Assembly: GCF_043290135.1 (NCBI RefSeq)
Contig: NW_027464778.1
Span: 236,001 to 300,000 of the forward strand
Source of the DNA: Rhipicephalus microplus
Taxonomy: Eukaryota; Arthropoda; Arachnida; Ixodida; Ixodidae
Direction: 5' to 3'
DNA length: 64,000 nt
In this document: piece after piece, positions 12,180-27,148 of the stretch
Layout of the letters: each line of letters starts with the position of its first letter
Numbering within the stretch: the stretch's first letter is position 1
Notes under the pieces: model-generated
What the model saw: only the letters and a program-made list of their open reading frames with translations
The model's database searches: none
Told to the model about the DNA's origin: nothing
Translations under genes and position numbers: made by a program

Positions 12180-13459
12180 ACCCAAACAGGTGACGCGGCC
12201 GTGTTTCGCTTCGCAGTCACGATGGCTCTGTTCGTACCCTCAAGCGTGTTTGTTTTTCTATACTTTATATATATTTCCTCGCGACATCAGTTAGCCACAA
12301 GTGCGCGACGCCAAATGCTGCAAAGAGACAACCAAATCACGCAGCTCGGCACCGAAAAAGACAGAAAAGAGCATGTAAGCGTTGTCATTTCTCATTAAAA
12401 AAAAAAAAAAAAAAGCTCCACACGTAACCGTCTATCCTTACGATGACACCTGAACGGGTCAGCACAGGGACAGAGTAAATTTAATACCTTTGAATAGAAA
12501 AACAAACGTAAGGTAAAAAAAAAAAAGAGAGAGAGAGAGAGAACCCGCCGTTAGCGCATTCCATTTGGTGCTTCTAACACAATTTATTTCGTCTATCTTG
12601 CTAGGCAGCGCAGCCACTATTACACAGAACACACAACACAAGCGCTTAACTTCAACTAAACGTTTATTGCAAAAAAAAAAAAAAAAAAATTGTCCAGAAT
12701 ATGGCACAAAAACTTGTTCAGCTTCAAAAGAAATGAAAGGAAATGACACGCGATGATTTCGAGTGTGTTAGTGCACTCTCTATCGCGCTCACGCGGAAAG
12801 AACTGTTTTTTGGATGGGGTGATAGAGAATAACAGACAGTAATGTGCGGGACTGGCACGTGTGCTTTTTGTTGTCTACCTTTTACTATTCTTTTTCTCTG
12901 TTCACCCCCTTTATAAACTCTGACGTTTGCAATGAAAGTTCAGTTGAAGTTAAGCGCTTGTGTTGTGAGGTCTGTGTAATAGTGGCTGCGCTTCCTAGCG
13001 AGATGGATCCTTACCAACTGGCCCGATACAATTGTTTATTTCGTCTCTCGGTAAAACTTCATCACCTCCTACGAGTGCACCCAAAAGTTGCGCCGGGGTC
13101 CAGCAGCCCAAGTCACCATGGCGTTACGCAAACAGAAGCCCTCAAAAACACCTTACAAGCGGCGGGCAAAAAGGTAAACACATAAATGAAATTGACACAC
13201 CACAGGGTCGCAGCACGGCTGCTGCACACACACCGACTGAAGCTAGCCTACCTTTTCTCTGTCTACTCATAATGATACACACTTTTACCTTGAATTTGTC
13301 AAAGCTGAGCCATTTCTTCGTAATAACGACGCGCCGACGTTCCGTTCTTCCGCGCGCTAGACAACGGCAGCCACGTACGTACAAAACATGACAGCAAAAG
13401 AGGGTGCGGCCGGAGTACGTGGCCTGGAGTGGTCTCGTAGCCAAAGCAGACACGTTGGT
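12180..13459. other. H2A-H3 spacer (unit 1)
   Basis: It holds poly-A runs near 12397-12414 and 12670-12688, a GA microsatellite near 12525-12542, and the inverted repeat listed separately. A 19-codon frame with a strong start context (caccatgg) at 13118-13177 encodes a very basic peptide beginning MALRKQKPSK; a splice-donor-like AGGTAAAC lies at its end. It could be an orphan exon or chance, and no function is assigned. Confidence 0.55.
12595..13004. repeat. Inverted repeat in H2A-H3 spacer (unit 1)
   Basis: Arms 12595-12670 and 12929-13004 are each 76 bp and reverse-complementary with about 7 mismatches and no gaps, around a 258-bp centre. The core gttgaagttaagcgcttgtg is present in both. 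This looks like two opposed copies of one dispersed short repeat. Confidence 0.85.
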
Positions 13460-13475
13460 GGTCCTGAGAAGGACC
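13460..13475 (-). terminator. Histone 3' stem-loop of H3, unit 1
   Basis: The minus strand reads GGTCCTTCTCAGGACC, 47 nt past the H3 stop. Confidence 0.96.
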
Positions 13476-13522
13476 GTTTGTTGTTGCTTGCCTGTCGACC
13501 GAAGCGCAGGGAGCAGCCCAAC

Positions 13523-14038
<516 letters not shown>

Positions 14039-16189
14039 CCGAAGCGTGAGAACCCGTCCGCGTGCGAGCGCGGAAGCGTACGCCAGGATGCTGGCTGGCG
14101 CTCATTTTCGGGCAACCGTGCAGTTCGCGGCTGCAAAGAGGTACACCGAAACGAAACCACTACCGCTGTACAATACAGCCTGCTGCGCATTTCTTTCGCC
14201 TTCCAGGCAACACATCAATCGACGCTGTAGCTCGTCGCTTCCCGAAGCGGCGCGACGGAGTGCGAGACGCCACCATTCACGCCAACAGCGCGCATCGCAC
14301 TAGAGCGCCTCGCATCACCGAGGGCAAATGCGCACTGCCACGCCAAAAAAACTTGCTCCTTGCGTTGTCGCTTATTTGCGACCATTACGTAGATGGGCGA
14401 AGACGACGAGAGACCACCGGCAGTGTTGGTATATGCATACACGTCCGCGCAACGACAAGGAGTAAAACGCAACAAAACATTCTAACACAAACACCCCGTA
14501 CATCCAACTGCCACTGAGCGCGCCTACTTGCTCAATCGCAGACAGTAACGGGACTCAATTTTATCTTCCTTTCCCTCTTAAGAATCACTCATACATACTT
14601 GCCAAACTACTAGGTGCGCTCAATGGCGGTTGGATGTACGGGGTGTTTGCGTTCGAATGTTTTGTTTCATTTTTACTCCTATTCCCTCGATATGTCGTCT
14701 CACTCTGGCTTCCCTCATGTCTCTTTCTCTACACTTTTATTCCCACCCTTTTAATCCCCCCTCACCCCCCATCCCTTGTGAGCTACCGCTGAGGTGTCGC
14801 ATCCTGATGCAGACAGTTTCGGGGCTCACTTTCCTCTTCTTTTCCATCTTACACATCAGCAATCCCCCCCCCCCCCCCCCAACCTCTAAGTGCTAAATAT
14901 GTGGCACAAAAAGCAGGAAATGGACTCAATGAAAGAGTGAAAAATAATAATCATAATAGAAACGAAGATCAACACGCGCCTCAAAAAGCCCCATTCACTC
15001 CTCTTTCACATTTTCACGAGAAAATGAAGGTACACACATGGAGAACAATTTTTGTTATAGGTAGGCTTGCCTGAGCAGAACCACTGTCGTGCGCCTTGGT
15101 TACACATTCGACACGCCTCGTCCTGTGCGGAGGTGGGTGGGAAACCAAGGGTGCACTTGAAAATGCAATGCTCGTGGGTTGGTGTCGCCATCTGACGGCA
15201 GGCTCACGCGAGCGCGCCTTGCTTTCGAATTTCCCGCGCTCGAACCTCTCGCGTTTACATCATGGGCTAGTCCCCCCCCCCCCCCCCCCCTCTCGCGTGG
15301 GCGGCGAAGCCAGCCTCCCTAGAGTGACCACCTCTGCCGGCGAAATGGAAACACTTGTTGCGTAGCTGTCCGTCCAAGTAAAGCTTTCACAACTGCAGTG
15401 TTCGCAGCACCAGTACAGTACATGAGTGCCACTTCTATCAAGTGCAGCTTCCCTCAGCACGCTGCATGGGCAGCGCTTATTGTGTACTTGCTTCTGACTT
15501 GCGCAGAAATTCTGTTTAAACATCCCCTTCCACTTTTCTTTCTTTTTTTTTGTATTTTGCAGCTCGGCAGCGCCAGGTGTGAAAAAAAAAAACAAACAAA
15601 AATTATTAGGCGTGACAATGTACACAATGTGTTATTGAATGGGGCACTTCTGAGTGCACAGCGGGCGCGGTAAACACGACCAACCTGTCACAATCAATTT
15701 TTTCATTTGTAAGTACACATCCCTTCTTCGTCTGGGTGCCCCACGGTAGAACATAGTGCGTTTTTATTTATTTTGACACAACGTGACGCGATCGTGTAGT
15801 GGGCATTCCAAAGAAAAAAGCGAGTTCGTGCTTCCTGAGCATAGTCGTGTCTCCAAGAATGCAGTGACCAGGGTAGAACGCTGCGCTCGGCTTCTTCCTT
15901 CGCGCGATAAGGTAACTAGGCGACGTTCGCTTGACGGGCCCGTTTTAGCAGCTTGGCTTGCAGGAAGGAGAGGAAGAACTCGCAGATGCGGCGATTGATT
16001 CGTGCATGCAGACCCAGGAGAAAGACGACGACGCGAACGAAATGCGGTGAACGTGACAAGTACCCAGCGCGATCAAGCTACTACTACACGAGGTGCTGCT
16101 CACCTGAGCGATGACGCAATGATATTGCAAAGAGGGACGGACGGGTATGGCGAACCGCTGGGATCACACTGCCGAAGCATCAAGTGGGT
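14039..16189. other. H3-H4 spacer (units 1/2)
   Basis: No gene is recognised in about 2.1 kb. It contains the 69-bp inverted repeat described separately, a 15-bp C tract near 14866-14880, an 18-bp C tract near 15272-15290, and short A- and T-rich tracts on the unit 2 side. The several open frames of up to 151 codons conserved between units are explained by the near-identity of the units, not by coding constraint. Confidence 0.6.
14459..14679. repeat. Inverted repeat in H3-H4 spacer (unit 1)
   Basis: Arms 14459-14527 and 14611-14679 (69 bp each) are reverse-complementary around an 83-bp centre, sharing the core gttggatgtacggggtgttt. They could form a foldback structure or be a degenerate MITE-like element; no clear target duplication was found. 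Confidence 0.8.
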
Positions 16190-16205
16190 AGCCCTGAAGA
16201 GGGCT
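16190..16205 (-). terminator. Histone 3' stem-loop of H4, unit 2
   Basis: The same hairpin AGCCCTCTTCAGGGCT follows H4 at 44 nt. Confidence 0.95.
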
Positions 16206-16248
16206 GTTCTGTTCTCGTTGGCTGGCTGCAGGCGACGCCGCTGGCTTC

Positions 16249-16776
<528 letters not shown>

Positions 16777-16896
16777 CTACAAGATTGAATATACACGGCA
16801 AACATGCTTTCGTTTGTTTGTTTGTTTTTAATTCTTTTCTCGTTACTGTTGCTAAGTTTCTTGCCCATTCATTCACGCACCCTTCACTGCTGCAAA

Positions 16897-17007
16897 ATGG
16901 CGTATCAGTCGTATCAGCTGCCCCAGCGGCAAGGAGACATCAAACCGAGTAAGCGACAATTCATGTACGCGTACGTACAAGCCCAGCGGATACAACGCGT
17001 TCGCTAA
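16897..17007 (+). pseudogene. Frameshifted small ORF divergent from H4 (unit 2)
   Basis: Same truncated 36-codon form as in unit 1, with the AATAAA signal about 90 bp past the premature stop. No product is recognised. Confidence 0.3.
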
Positions 17008-20000
17008 AAAACGTTTCATCGTGTCCACTGAACATGACACACGCAATATTTGTCAAAACTCACAGCTGCAACAGCTCACCTGTGTGCCGCACGTAAATAA
17101 ACTGCACACTTAACACTTTGCGACTACTCGTCCCCGGCGTGTGCCCCCCCCCCTCTTTTTTTTTTTCTTTTCTATGTTCTCGCTTTCTCTCTAATCACAT
17201 CAATGCCTCATTTGCACGCACGAAACCCGTTTCACGGCGTCACTTTGACGCCATCCTTGTCGCCAAACCAAGGGACTAACACACGCGGTCCGGGCACGGC
17301 CTCATGGCCGGAAATTTCTAAACAAAGCGTGCTCGCGTTGTTGTGGACGCCGGCACGTGAAATTCGGCAAAGTAACAGCACCTTTGGCTGGCTACGCGTG
17401 TCTCAAATTTTACTGTGGCAGCTCCACTACATATCGCGATACGGCAGTTTCACCGAAGCCACGCAACGCGACCGCGCTCATTTCAGCATTCACGGGGACG
17501 GCAGAGAGTGAGAGCGCACCTCCTCTCGGGCGCGCCTCTCCTCCCGTAAACACGGACTGTCAAGCGGTCCGGTCGCAGCGAAGTTTCCCCATCTCCTTGC
17601 GGGGTGGTTCAACACCTGCCCGTTTCAAGTGCACGGTTGCACTGTGAGGAACCCTGCAAGGGTCACGCAATTACAGGCAAAACAGCCCTAACTCTAAAGC
17701 GCCTTACATAGGACGAGATTGGAGCGTAAAATGCACCACCCTTTATGCATTCTTTCTTCTTTACAGCGTTGGAAGAGTGTTCGTTCGCTGCATGTTTTAC
17801 GCATGCGTACTTTCGCTTACATAATACCTTCGGAGGCTGACAACCTGTTAAGTAATCTATCAACGACTATCCGGACGGCATCAGCTGTGCAAAGAAGATT
17901 TGCAGTTGGCCTTCCAGAGCCGTCCAGAGCACACAAAGTAGGTCTACACATCGTGGCAACCAATATTTCGAAAAAAGTGAATTGCGTAGTATTATAAAGA
18001 ATACAACTTTCAGAATGAGCAAAACTGCTTGGTTTGACCAAAGTACAAAGAGGTGCGATTTATACCACATCGATCCATTTATTGAATTAAAAATTACGCT
18101 GGCATTAGATAGAATATCGGAAACTCTAATTGACCGATTGAGGCTAGGCACGGCATACACAAAAACATTTGTTTTTTTTTTTTTCTTTGCACAGACACGG
18201 CAGAGCTGAAAGTCCCGAATGCGAATGCGGATTGATAGATGAAGACGTATGTCACCTTCTCGTAGACTGTCCACATCACGAGACGCCGTCTTAAGTCCGA
18301 ACAGTTGGCATTAGACCGCAGACCGTTTAACATGAAGAAACTTCTGGGTCCGTGGCCTACTCGAGTTTTACAGTCGCACGCTTTAAAAGCATCAACACGT
18401 TCTTTACAAGACAGCGGGATTGCTGATAAGTATTAAGAAATAACGAACTTTCATTTGTAACAAATGTACTTATTATGTACAGTATCACGTGACTCTCATC
18501 ATGTGTGTGTTGTGAAATGAATGACGTGTCGACAATTATGTACACACGAGCGAATGCATCTTTATACGGACCAGACGTGTGCTCTACTGTTTTGTGCTGG
18601 TGGACCGAATATTATCGAGGGACATTATATCAGAGACTTCATTCATTGACTTTCGAACATTTACTTACCATTGTGTTCTGATATGTGCGTATAAGTGTAA
18701 GTGTGTCTTTGCATATCTCTGCCCGAGTTTTCTACTTTCCATGCACTGCTTTGTACGTTTTGCTTCAAGATACGTGTTCAAGTTTAACTCAACGGCCAAG
18801 GAGTAGCCGGCGCCATAATGGTGCGCCGACATCTCCTTACATATCATATCAATAAGAAAAAAAGATGCGCGCCAATGCCCATCTATTGTATTCCCTTCTC
18901 ACGTGCCCCAATACCAAACTGCGCGTGCCATTTCTGTGGTGCAAGTGTGTTTAAGTAGTCGCAGTTTCATCTTTCACAATCATGAGGGTTCCCATATTGA
19001 AAGTATTCCTTCCCCGAACTTGTGGCAGGGACGCACGATGCGAAATTACAAAATGATCGCGCTTGAAAGCTTCATACAAATGCACTGTCGACCCGCCGAA
19101 CATAGTCAGTAATCTAAAACAAAGCGGAAATAAACGGTGCGTCCGCTCATTCATTTAAGGTAAGTTTCCCACCACATTCCGAATGGAACGTACCACTCAT
19201 TTGTGCCTAGCACAGGCGCATTTGTTCTTTCGAAGAGAACACAGTGTTCCGCTACACCGTGTGATTATGTAAACGTCAAGCCGAGCAGTGTCGTTTGCTG
19301 GCCGGCCTGGCTATGTTTCTTTCGGCGACGCGCAAACGGAGCACTCGGTGCGAAAACGGGAAATGCCCATACCTCGTGTCGACCGCCTTTCTTTACTGGA
19401 TTTCGTACTTCTTTGTGCACTATATAAATCACCTGCGTGGTACCCCTGTCATGCGTACGCACAGTTTTGTTTTTTCCTTCACTCGGGCTGTCGATACTTT
19501 GCTTTCGGACAATAATTAGCATGCAGTCCGCCGCCACGCTTTTCTGCTTCTACAGCTATTGTCACATGCGTCTATATATTTCTCCCCTATCTTTTCTTGC
19601 ATCAATGCTTCCGCACATTTTTCACCGCGCCACGCACTTTAAGCTACATTCACTCCTCCTACAGTCTCGAAACGGGCCTGCCCTGCGCTCTCAAGAAATA
19701 AATGCCCCAATTTCGTAAACAAATGAATGGCGTGGCAGAGAAGGAACTCTGCGCTGTCTGATGAATGTGGCTGTACCCTTCACATCGGGCGGCAGCTATC
19801 ACCACCTAGCCATAATGCTGACCTAACAAACAGCTACATTTATCTTGTTTTTTTTCTCTCTTTAAATAGTGAAGTATAGGACCGCGGTGCTTTGCAGTGA
19901 ATGGTTTAGTTTTCACTCTTGCCTTGACTTTAGCCACCAATAAGATAACCACCTTCTAGTTAATTCTACCCGCCTAAAGTCTATTTTGCCCTCCCCCGTC

Positions 20001-20501
20001 TCTAAACCCCGGTGCTTTTGAAAAACTCTGCGCCATCATTCTAAACTATAAGGTGAAGCCCTTTACATAGCATTATCAAGTGTTCGGCAGTTTCCTTCTC
20101 TCCGCATGCACTGCATACCGTGTATACCCCTTCATATTTGGCCCGACATGTCGGAGTTGCTCGGGCAAGCGCTGACGCGAGTTTCCTATTCTATCATTTC
20201 CCAAGAGCTGAACACACTCGAGTTCATGTTACCTTTTTTTGAGAGAAGCGGCCACCTTCCCCCTGTTTTTTTTTTTTTTTAATTACCACGCTCCTGGTTT
20301 TGTTTTCCCTCCATTACCGTACTTGTGGCACTTTTCTCCGCGCACTCGGTCTTCTCTAATTTACCTGTTCAACCTCCCCGAGCACACACGTCGAGCGCGG
20401 CACACCAACGCTCCTGCTAGCGGTGTTCAACAGAGAGAAGAGGATGGATTCGGAGCCGAATCTCTCAGCACAACCCCTATGCCGACGCAGACAATTTGGG
20501 T
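17008..20501. other. H4-H2B spacer (unit 2)
   Basis: Same content as unit 1, with a TATATAAA box at 19421-19428 and a downstream AATAAA. It differs from unit 1 mainly in homopolymer lengths, for example one fewer C near 17143 and a longer T run in the fossil LINE. Confidence 0.6.
17982..18436 (+). pseudogene. Fossil LINE ORF2 C-terminal fragment (unit 2)
   Basis: The same remnant with LYHIDP and LRLGTAYTK, but a longer T run near 18172-18184 shifts the frame before the cysteine finger. Its reading frame is therefore broken at a different point than in unit 1, confirming it is under no coding constraint. Confidence 0.7.
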
Positions 20502-20517
20502 GGCTCTGAGAAGAGCC
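20502..20517 (-). terminator. Histone 3' stem-loop of H2B, unit 2
   Basis: GGCTCTTCTCAGAGCC on the minus strand, 39 nt past the stop. Confidence 0.96.
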
Positions 20518-20556
20518 GTTGATTTGTCGTTGCTCGCTGTGGCCCACGACGCACGC

Positions 20557-20931
20557 CTACTTGGAGCTGGTGTACTTGGTGACGGCTTTTGTACCCTCGG
20601 ACACCGCGTGCTTGGCCAGCTCTCCGGGCAGCAGCAGGCGCACCGCGGTCTGGATCTCCCGGCTCGTGATGGTCGAGCGCTTGTTGTAGTGAGCAAGGCG
20701 TGACGACTCGGCGGCGATACGCTCGAAGATGTCGTTCACGAAGCTGTTCATGATGGACATGGCCTTGCTGGAGACACCAGTGTCGGGGTGCACCTGCTTC
20801 AGCACCTTATAGATGTAGATGGAGAAGCTCTCCTTCCTGCGGCGCTTCTTCTTCTTCTTGTCCGTGGCGCGCACATTCTTCTGCGCCTTGCCGGCCTTCT
20901 TGACGGCTTTGCCAGACGGTTGGGGAGGCAT
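20557..20931 (-). CDS. H2B: Histone H2B (unit 2)
   Basis: A complete 124-residue H2B identical to unit 1, starting at MPPQ. Its own TATA and CCAAT boxes lie between the gene and the short element inserted on the H2A side, so its promoter is untouched. Confidence 0.99.
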   Translation of the reverse strand: MPPQPSGKAVKKAGKAQKNVRATDKKKKKRRRKESFSIYIYKVLKQVHPDTGVSSKAMSIMNSFVNDIFERIAAESSRLAHYNKRSTITSREIQTAVRLLLPGELAKHAVSEGTKAVTKYTSSK

Positions 20932-21923
<992 letters not shown>

Positions 21924-21962
21924 GCGAGCACCCCTTCCGCGCGCTCGCCGCATTCCCCAAAC

Positions 21963-21978
21963 GGTCCTTCTAAGGACC
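21963..21978 (+). terminator. Histone 3' stem-loop of H2A, unit 2
   Basis: GGTCCTTCTAAGGACC, 40 nt past the stop. Confidence 0.96.
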
Positions 21979-23258
21979 ACCCAAACAGGTGACGCGGCCG
22001 TGTTTCGCTTCGCAGTCACGATGGCTCTGTTCGTACCCTCAAGCGTGTTTGTTTTTCTATACTTTATATATATTTCCTCGCGACATCAGTTAGCCACAAG
22101 TGCGCGACGCCAAATGCTGCAAAGAGACAACCAAATCACGCAGCTCGGCACCGAAAAAGACAGAAAAGAGCATGTAAGCGTTGTCATTTCTCATTAAAAA
22201 AAAAAAAAAAAAAAGCTCCACACGTAACCGTCTATCCTTACGATGACACCTGAACGGGTCAGCACAGGGACAGAGTAAATTTAATACCTTTGAATAGAAA
22301 AACAAACGTAAGGTAAAAAAAAAAAAGAGAGAGAGAGAGAGAGAACCCGCCGTTAGCGCATTCCATTTGGTGCTTCTAACACAATTTATTTCGTCTATCT
22401 TGCTAGGCAGCGCAGCCACTATTACACAGAACACACAACACAAGCGCTTAACTTCAACTAAACGTTTATTGCAAAAAAAAAAAAAAAATTGTCCAGAATA
22501 TGGCACAAAAACTTGTTCAGCTTCAAAAGAAATGAAAGGAAATGACACGCGATGATTTCGAGTGTGTTAGTGCACTCTCTATCGCGCTCACGCGGAAAGA
22601 ACTGTTTTTTGGATGGGGTGATAGAGAATAACAGACAGTAATGTGCGGGACTGGCACGTGTGCTTTTTGTTGTCTACCTTTTACTATTCTTTTTCTCTGT
22701 TCACCCCCTTTATAAACTCTGACGTTTGCAATGAAAGTTCAGTTGAAGTTAAGCGCTTGTGTTGTGAGGTCTGTGTAATAGTGGCTGCGCTTCCTAGCGA
22801 GATGGATCCTTACCAACTGGCCCGATACAATTGTTTATTTCGTCTCTCGGTAAAACTTCATCACCTCCTACGAGTGCACCCAAAAGTTGCGCCGGGGTCC
22901 AGCAGCCCAAGTCACCATGGCGTTACGCAAACAGAAGCCCTCAAAAACACCTTACAAGCGGCGGGCAAAAAGGTAAACACATAAATGAAATTGACACACC
23001 ACAGGGTCGCAGCACGGCTGCTGCACACACACCGACTGAAGCTAGCCTACCTTTTCTCTGTCTACTCATAATGATACACACTTTTACCTTGAATTTGTCA
23101 AAGCTGAGCCATTTCTTCGTAATAACGACGCGCCGACGTTCCGTTCTTCCGCGCGCTAGACAACGGCAGCCACGTACGTACAAAACATGACAGCAAAAGA
23201 GGGTGCGGCCGGAGTACGTGGCCTGGAGTGGTCTCGTAGCCAAAGCAGACACGTTGGT
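21979..23258. other. H2A-H3 spacer (unit 2)
   Basis: Same layout as unit 1, with differing A-run and GA-run lengths near 22196-22214, 22315-22344 and 22473-22488. The basic 19-codon frame is retained, starting at 22917. Confidence 0.55.
22397..22803. repeat. Inverted repeat in H2A-H3 spacer (unit 2)
   Basis: Two 76-bp opposed arms at 22397-22472 and 22728-22803; the central length differs from unit 1 through the poly-A run. Confidence 0.85.
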
Positions 23259-23274
23259 GGTCCTGAGAAGGACC
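23259..23274 (-). terminator. Histone 3' stem-loop of H3, unit 2
   Basis: GGTCCTTCTCAGGACC on the minus strand. Confidence 0.96.
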
Positions 23275-23321
23275 GTTTGTTGTTGCTTGCCTGTCGACCG
23301 AAGCGCAGGGAGCAGCCCAAC

Positions 23322-23837
<516 letters not shown>

Positions 23838-25987
23838 CCGAAGCGTGAGAACCCGTCCGCGTGCGAGCGCGGAAGCGTACGCCAGGATGCTGGCTGGCGC
23901 TCATTTTCGGGCAACCGTGCAGTTCGCGGCTGCAAAGAGGTACACCGAAACGAAACCACTACCGCTGTACAATACAGCCTGCTGCGCATTTCTTTCGCCT
24001 TCCAGGCAACACATCAATCGACGCTGTAGCTCGTCGCTTCCCGAAGCGGCGCGACGGAGTGCGAGACGCCACCATTCACGCCAACAGCGCGCATCGCACT
24101 AGAGCGCCTCGCATCACCGAGGGCAAATGCGCACTGCCACGCCAAAAAAACTTGCTCCTTGCGTTGTCGCTTATTTGCGACCATTACGTAGATGGGCGAA
24201 GACGACGAGAGACCACCGGCAGTGTTGGTATATGCATACACGTCCGCGCAACGACAAGGAGTAAAACGCAACAAAACATTCTAACACAAACACCCCGTAC
24301 ATCCAACTGCCACTGAGCGCGCCTACTTGCTCAATCGCAGACAGTAACGGGACTCAATTTTATCTTCCTTTCCCTCTTAAGAATCACTCATACATACTTG
24401 CCAAACTACTAGGTGCGCTCAATGGCGGTTGGATGTACGGGGTGTTTGCGTTCGAATGTTTTGTTTCATTTTTACTCCTATTCCCTCGATATGTCGTCTC
24501 ACTCTGGCTTCCCTCATGTCTCTTTCTCTACACTTTTATTCCCACCCTTTTAATCCCCCCTCACCCCCCATCCCTTGTGAGCTACCGCTGAGGTGTCGCA
24601 TCCTGATGCAGACAGTTTCGGGGCTCACTTTCCTCTTCTTTTCCATCTTACACATCAGCAATCCCCCCCCCCCCCCCAACCTCTAAGTGCTAAATATGTG
24701 GCACAAAAAGCAGGAAATGGACTCAATGAAAGGGTGAAAAATAATAATCATAATAGAAACGAAGATCAACACGCGCCTCAAAAAGCCCCATTCACTCCTC
24801 TTTCACATTTTCACGAGAAAATGAAGGTACACACATGGAGAACAATTTTTGTTATAGGTAGGCTTTGCCTGAGCAGAACCACTGTCGTGCGCCTTGGTTA
24901 CACATTCGACACGCCTCGTCCTGTGCGGAGGTGGGTGGGAAACCAAGGGTGCACTTGAAAATGCAATGCTCGTGGGTTGGTGTCGCCATCTGACGGCAGG
25001 CTCACGCGAGCGCGCCTTGCTTTCGAATTTCCCGCGCTCGAACCTCTCGCGTTTACATCATGGGCTAGTCCCCCCCCCCCCCCCCCTCTCGCGTGGGCGG
25101 CGAAGCCAGCCTCCCTAGAGTGACCACCTCTGCCGGCGAAATGGAAACACTTGTTGCGTAGCTGTCCGTCCAAGTAAAGCTTTCACAACAGCGGTGTTCG
25201 CAGCACCAGTACAGTACATGAGTGCCACTTCTATCAAGTGCAGCTTCCCTCAGCACGCTGCATGGGCAGCGCTTATTGTGTACTTGCTTCTGACTTGCGC
25301 AGAAATTCTGTTTAAACATCCCCTTCCACTTTTCTTTCTTTTTTTTTTGTATTTTGCAGCTCGGCAGCGCCAGGTGTGAAAAAAAAAAAACAAACAAAAA
25401 TTATTAGGCGTGACAATGTACACAATGTGTTATTGAATGGGGCACTTCTGAGTGCACAGCGGGCGCGGTAAACACGACCAACCTGTCACAATCAATTTTT
25501 TCATTTGTAAGTACACATCCCTTCTTCGTCTGGGTGCCCCACGGTAGAACATAGTGCGTTTTTATTTATTTTGACACAACGTGACGCGATCGTGTAGTGG
25601 GCATTCCAAAGAAAAAAGCGAGTTCGTGCTTCCTGAGCATAGTCGTGTCTCCAAGAATGCAGTGACCAGGGTAGAACGCTGCGCTCGGCTTCTTCCTTCG
25701 CGCGATAAGGTAACTAGGCGACGTTCGCTTGACGGGCCCGTTTTAGCAGCTTGGCTTGCAGGAAGGAGAGGAAGAACTCGCAGATGCGGCGATTGATTCG
25801 TGCATGCAGACCCAGGAGAAAGACGACGACGCGAACGAAATGCGGTGAACGTGACAAGTACCCAGCGCGATCAAGCTACTACTACACGAGGTGCTGCTCA
25901 CCTGAGCGATGACGCAATGATATTGCAAAGAGGGACGGACGGGTATGGCGAACCGCTGGGATCACACTGCCGAAGCATCAAGTGGGT
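23838..25987. other. H3-H4 spacer (units 2/3)
   Basis: No gene is seen. Poly-C tracts lie near 24663-24677 and 25070-25086. At the unit 3 start the bases read acagcggtg, where units 1, 2, 4 and 5 have actgcagtg; unit 6 shares the unit 3 form. Confidence 0.6.
24258..24478. repeat. Inverted repeat in H3-H4 spacer (unit 2)
   Basis: Arms of 69 bp at 24258-24326 and 24410-24478. Confidence 0.8.
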
Positions 25988-26003
25988 AGCCCTGAAGAGG
26001 GCT
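25988..26003 (-). terminator. Histone 3' stem-loop of H4, unit 3
   Basis: AGCCCTCTTCAGGGCT on the minus strand. Confidence 0.95.
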
Positions 26004-26046
26004 GTTGTGCTCTCGTTGGCTGGCTGCAGGCGACGCCGCTGGCTTC

Positions 26047-26744
<698 letters not shown>

Positions 26745-26900
26745 AAAGCGAATGCTCGACACGATCGAGTCGCGGTGTCGGCGCCGGCCCGCGAGACTGA
26801 GGAGGAAGGCGAACGGCGCACGCCGGTTGGTCGGCGGCCAGCTCGTCTCTCTCTCCCTCTTTTCTTCGCGAGGAGCGCGTTGGCCGCGCAGGTTGCTGCA
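26745..26900 (-). promoter_or_regulatory. H4 promoter displaced by insertion (unit 3)
   Basis: The TCAGTC initiator is at 26800-26795, upstream of the short element, so the element lies inside the predicted transcript. Confidence 0.55.
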
Positions 26901-27037
26901 CTGACTATTTTTCTGCACTACAAGATTGAATATACACGGCAAACATGCTTTCGTTTGTTTGTTTGTTTTTAATTCTTTTCTCGTTACTGTTGCTAAGTTT
27001 CTTGCCCATTCATTCACGCACCCTTCACTGCTGCAAA

Positions 27038-27148
27038 ATGGCGTATCAGTCGTATCAGCTGCCCCAGCGGCAAGGAGACATCAAACCGAGTAAGCGACAA
27101 TTCATGTACGCGTACGTACAAGCCCAGCGGATACAACGCGTTCGCTAA
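27038..27148 (+). pseudogene. Frameshifted small ORF divergent from H4 (unit 3)
   Basis: The 36-codon truncated form; an A run of about 20 nt has expanded immediately after the stop (27147-27163), where the other units have five or six. Confidence 0.3.

Noticed and set aside
12397..12414. Poly-A run as a retroposon tail
   Set aside because: No target duplication or element body was found next to it, and it is absent in unit 5.
13118..13177. Lysine- and arginine-rich 19-codon frame as an H1 remnant
   Set aside because: Too short, with no linker-histone motif; basic composition alone is not evidence.
14062..14517. 151-codon conserved frame downstream of the H3 promoter
   Set aside because: Its conservation reflects unit homogenisation; composition is not protein-like and there is no homology I recognise.
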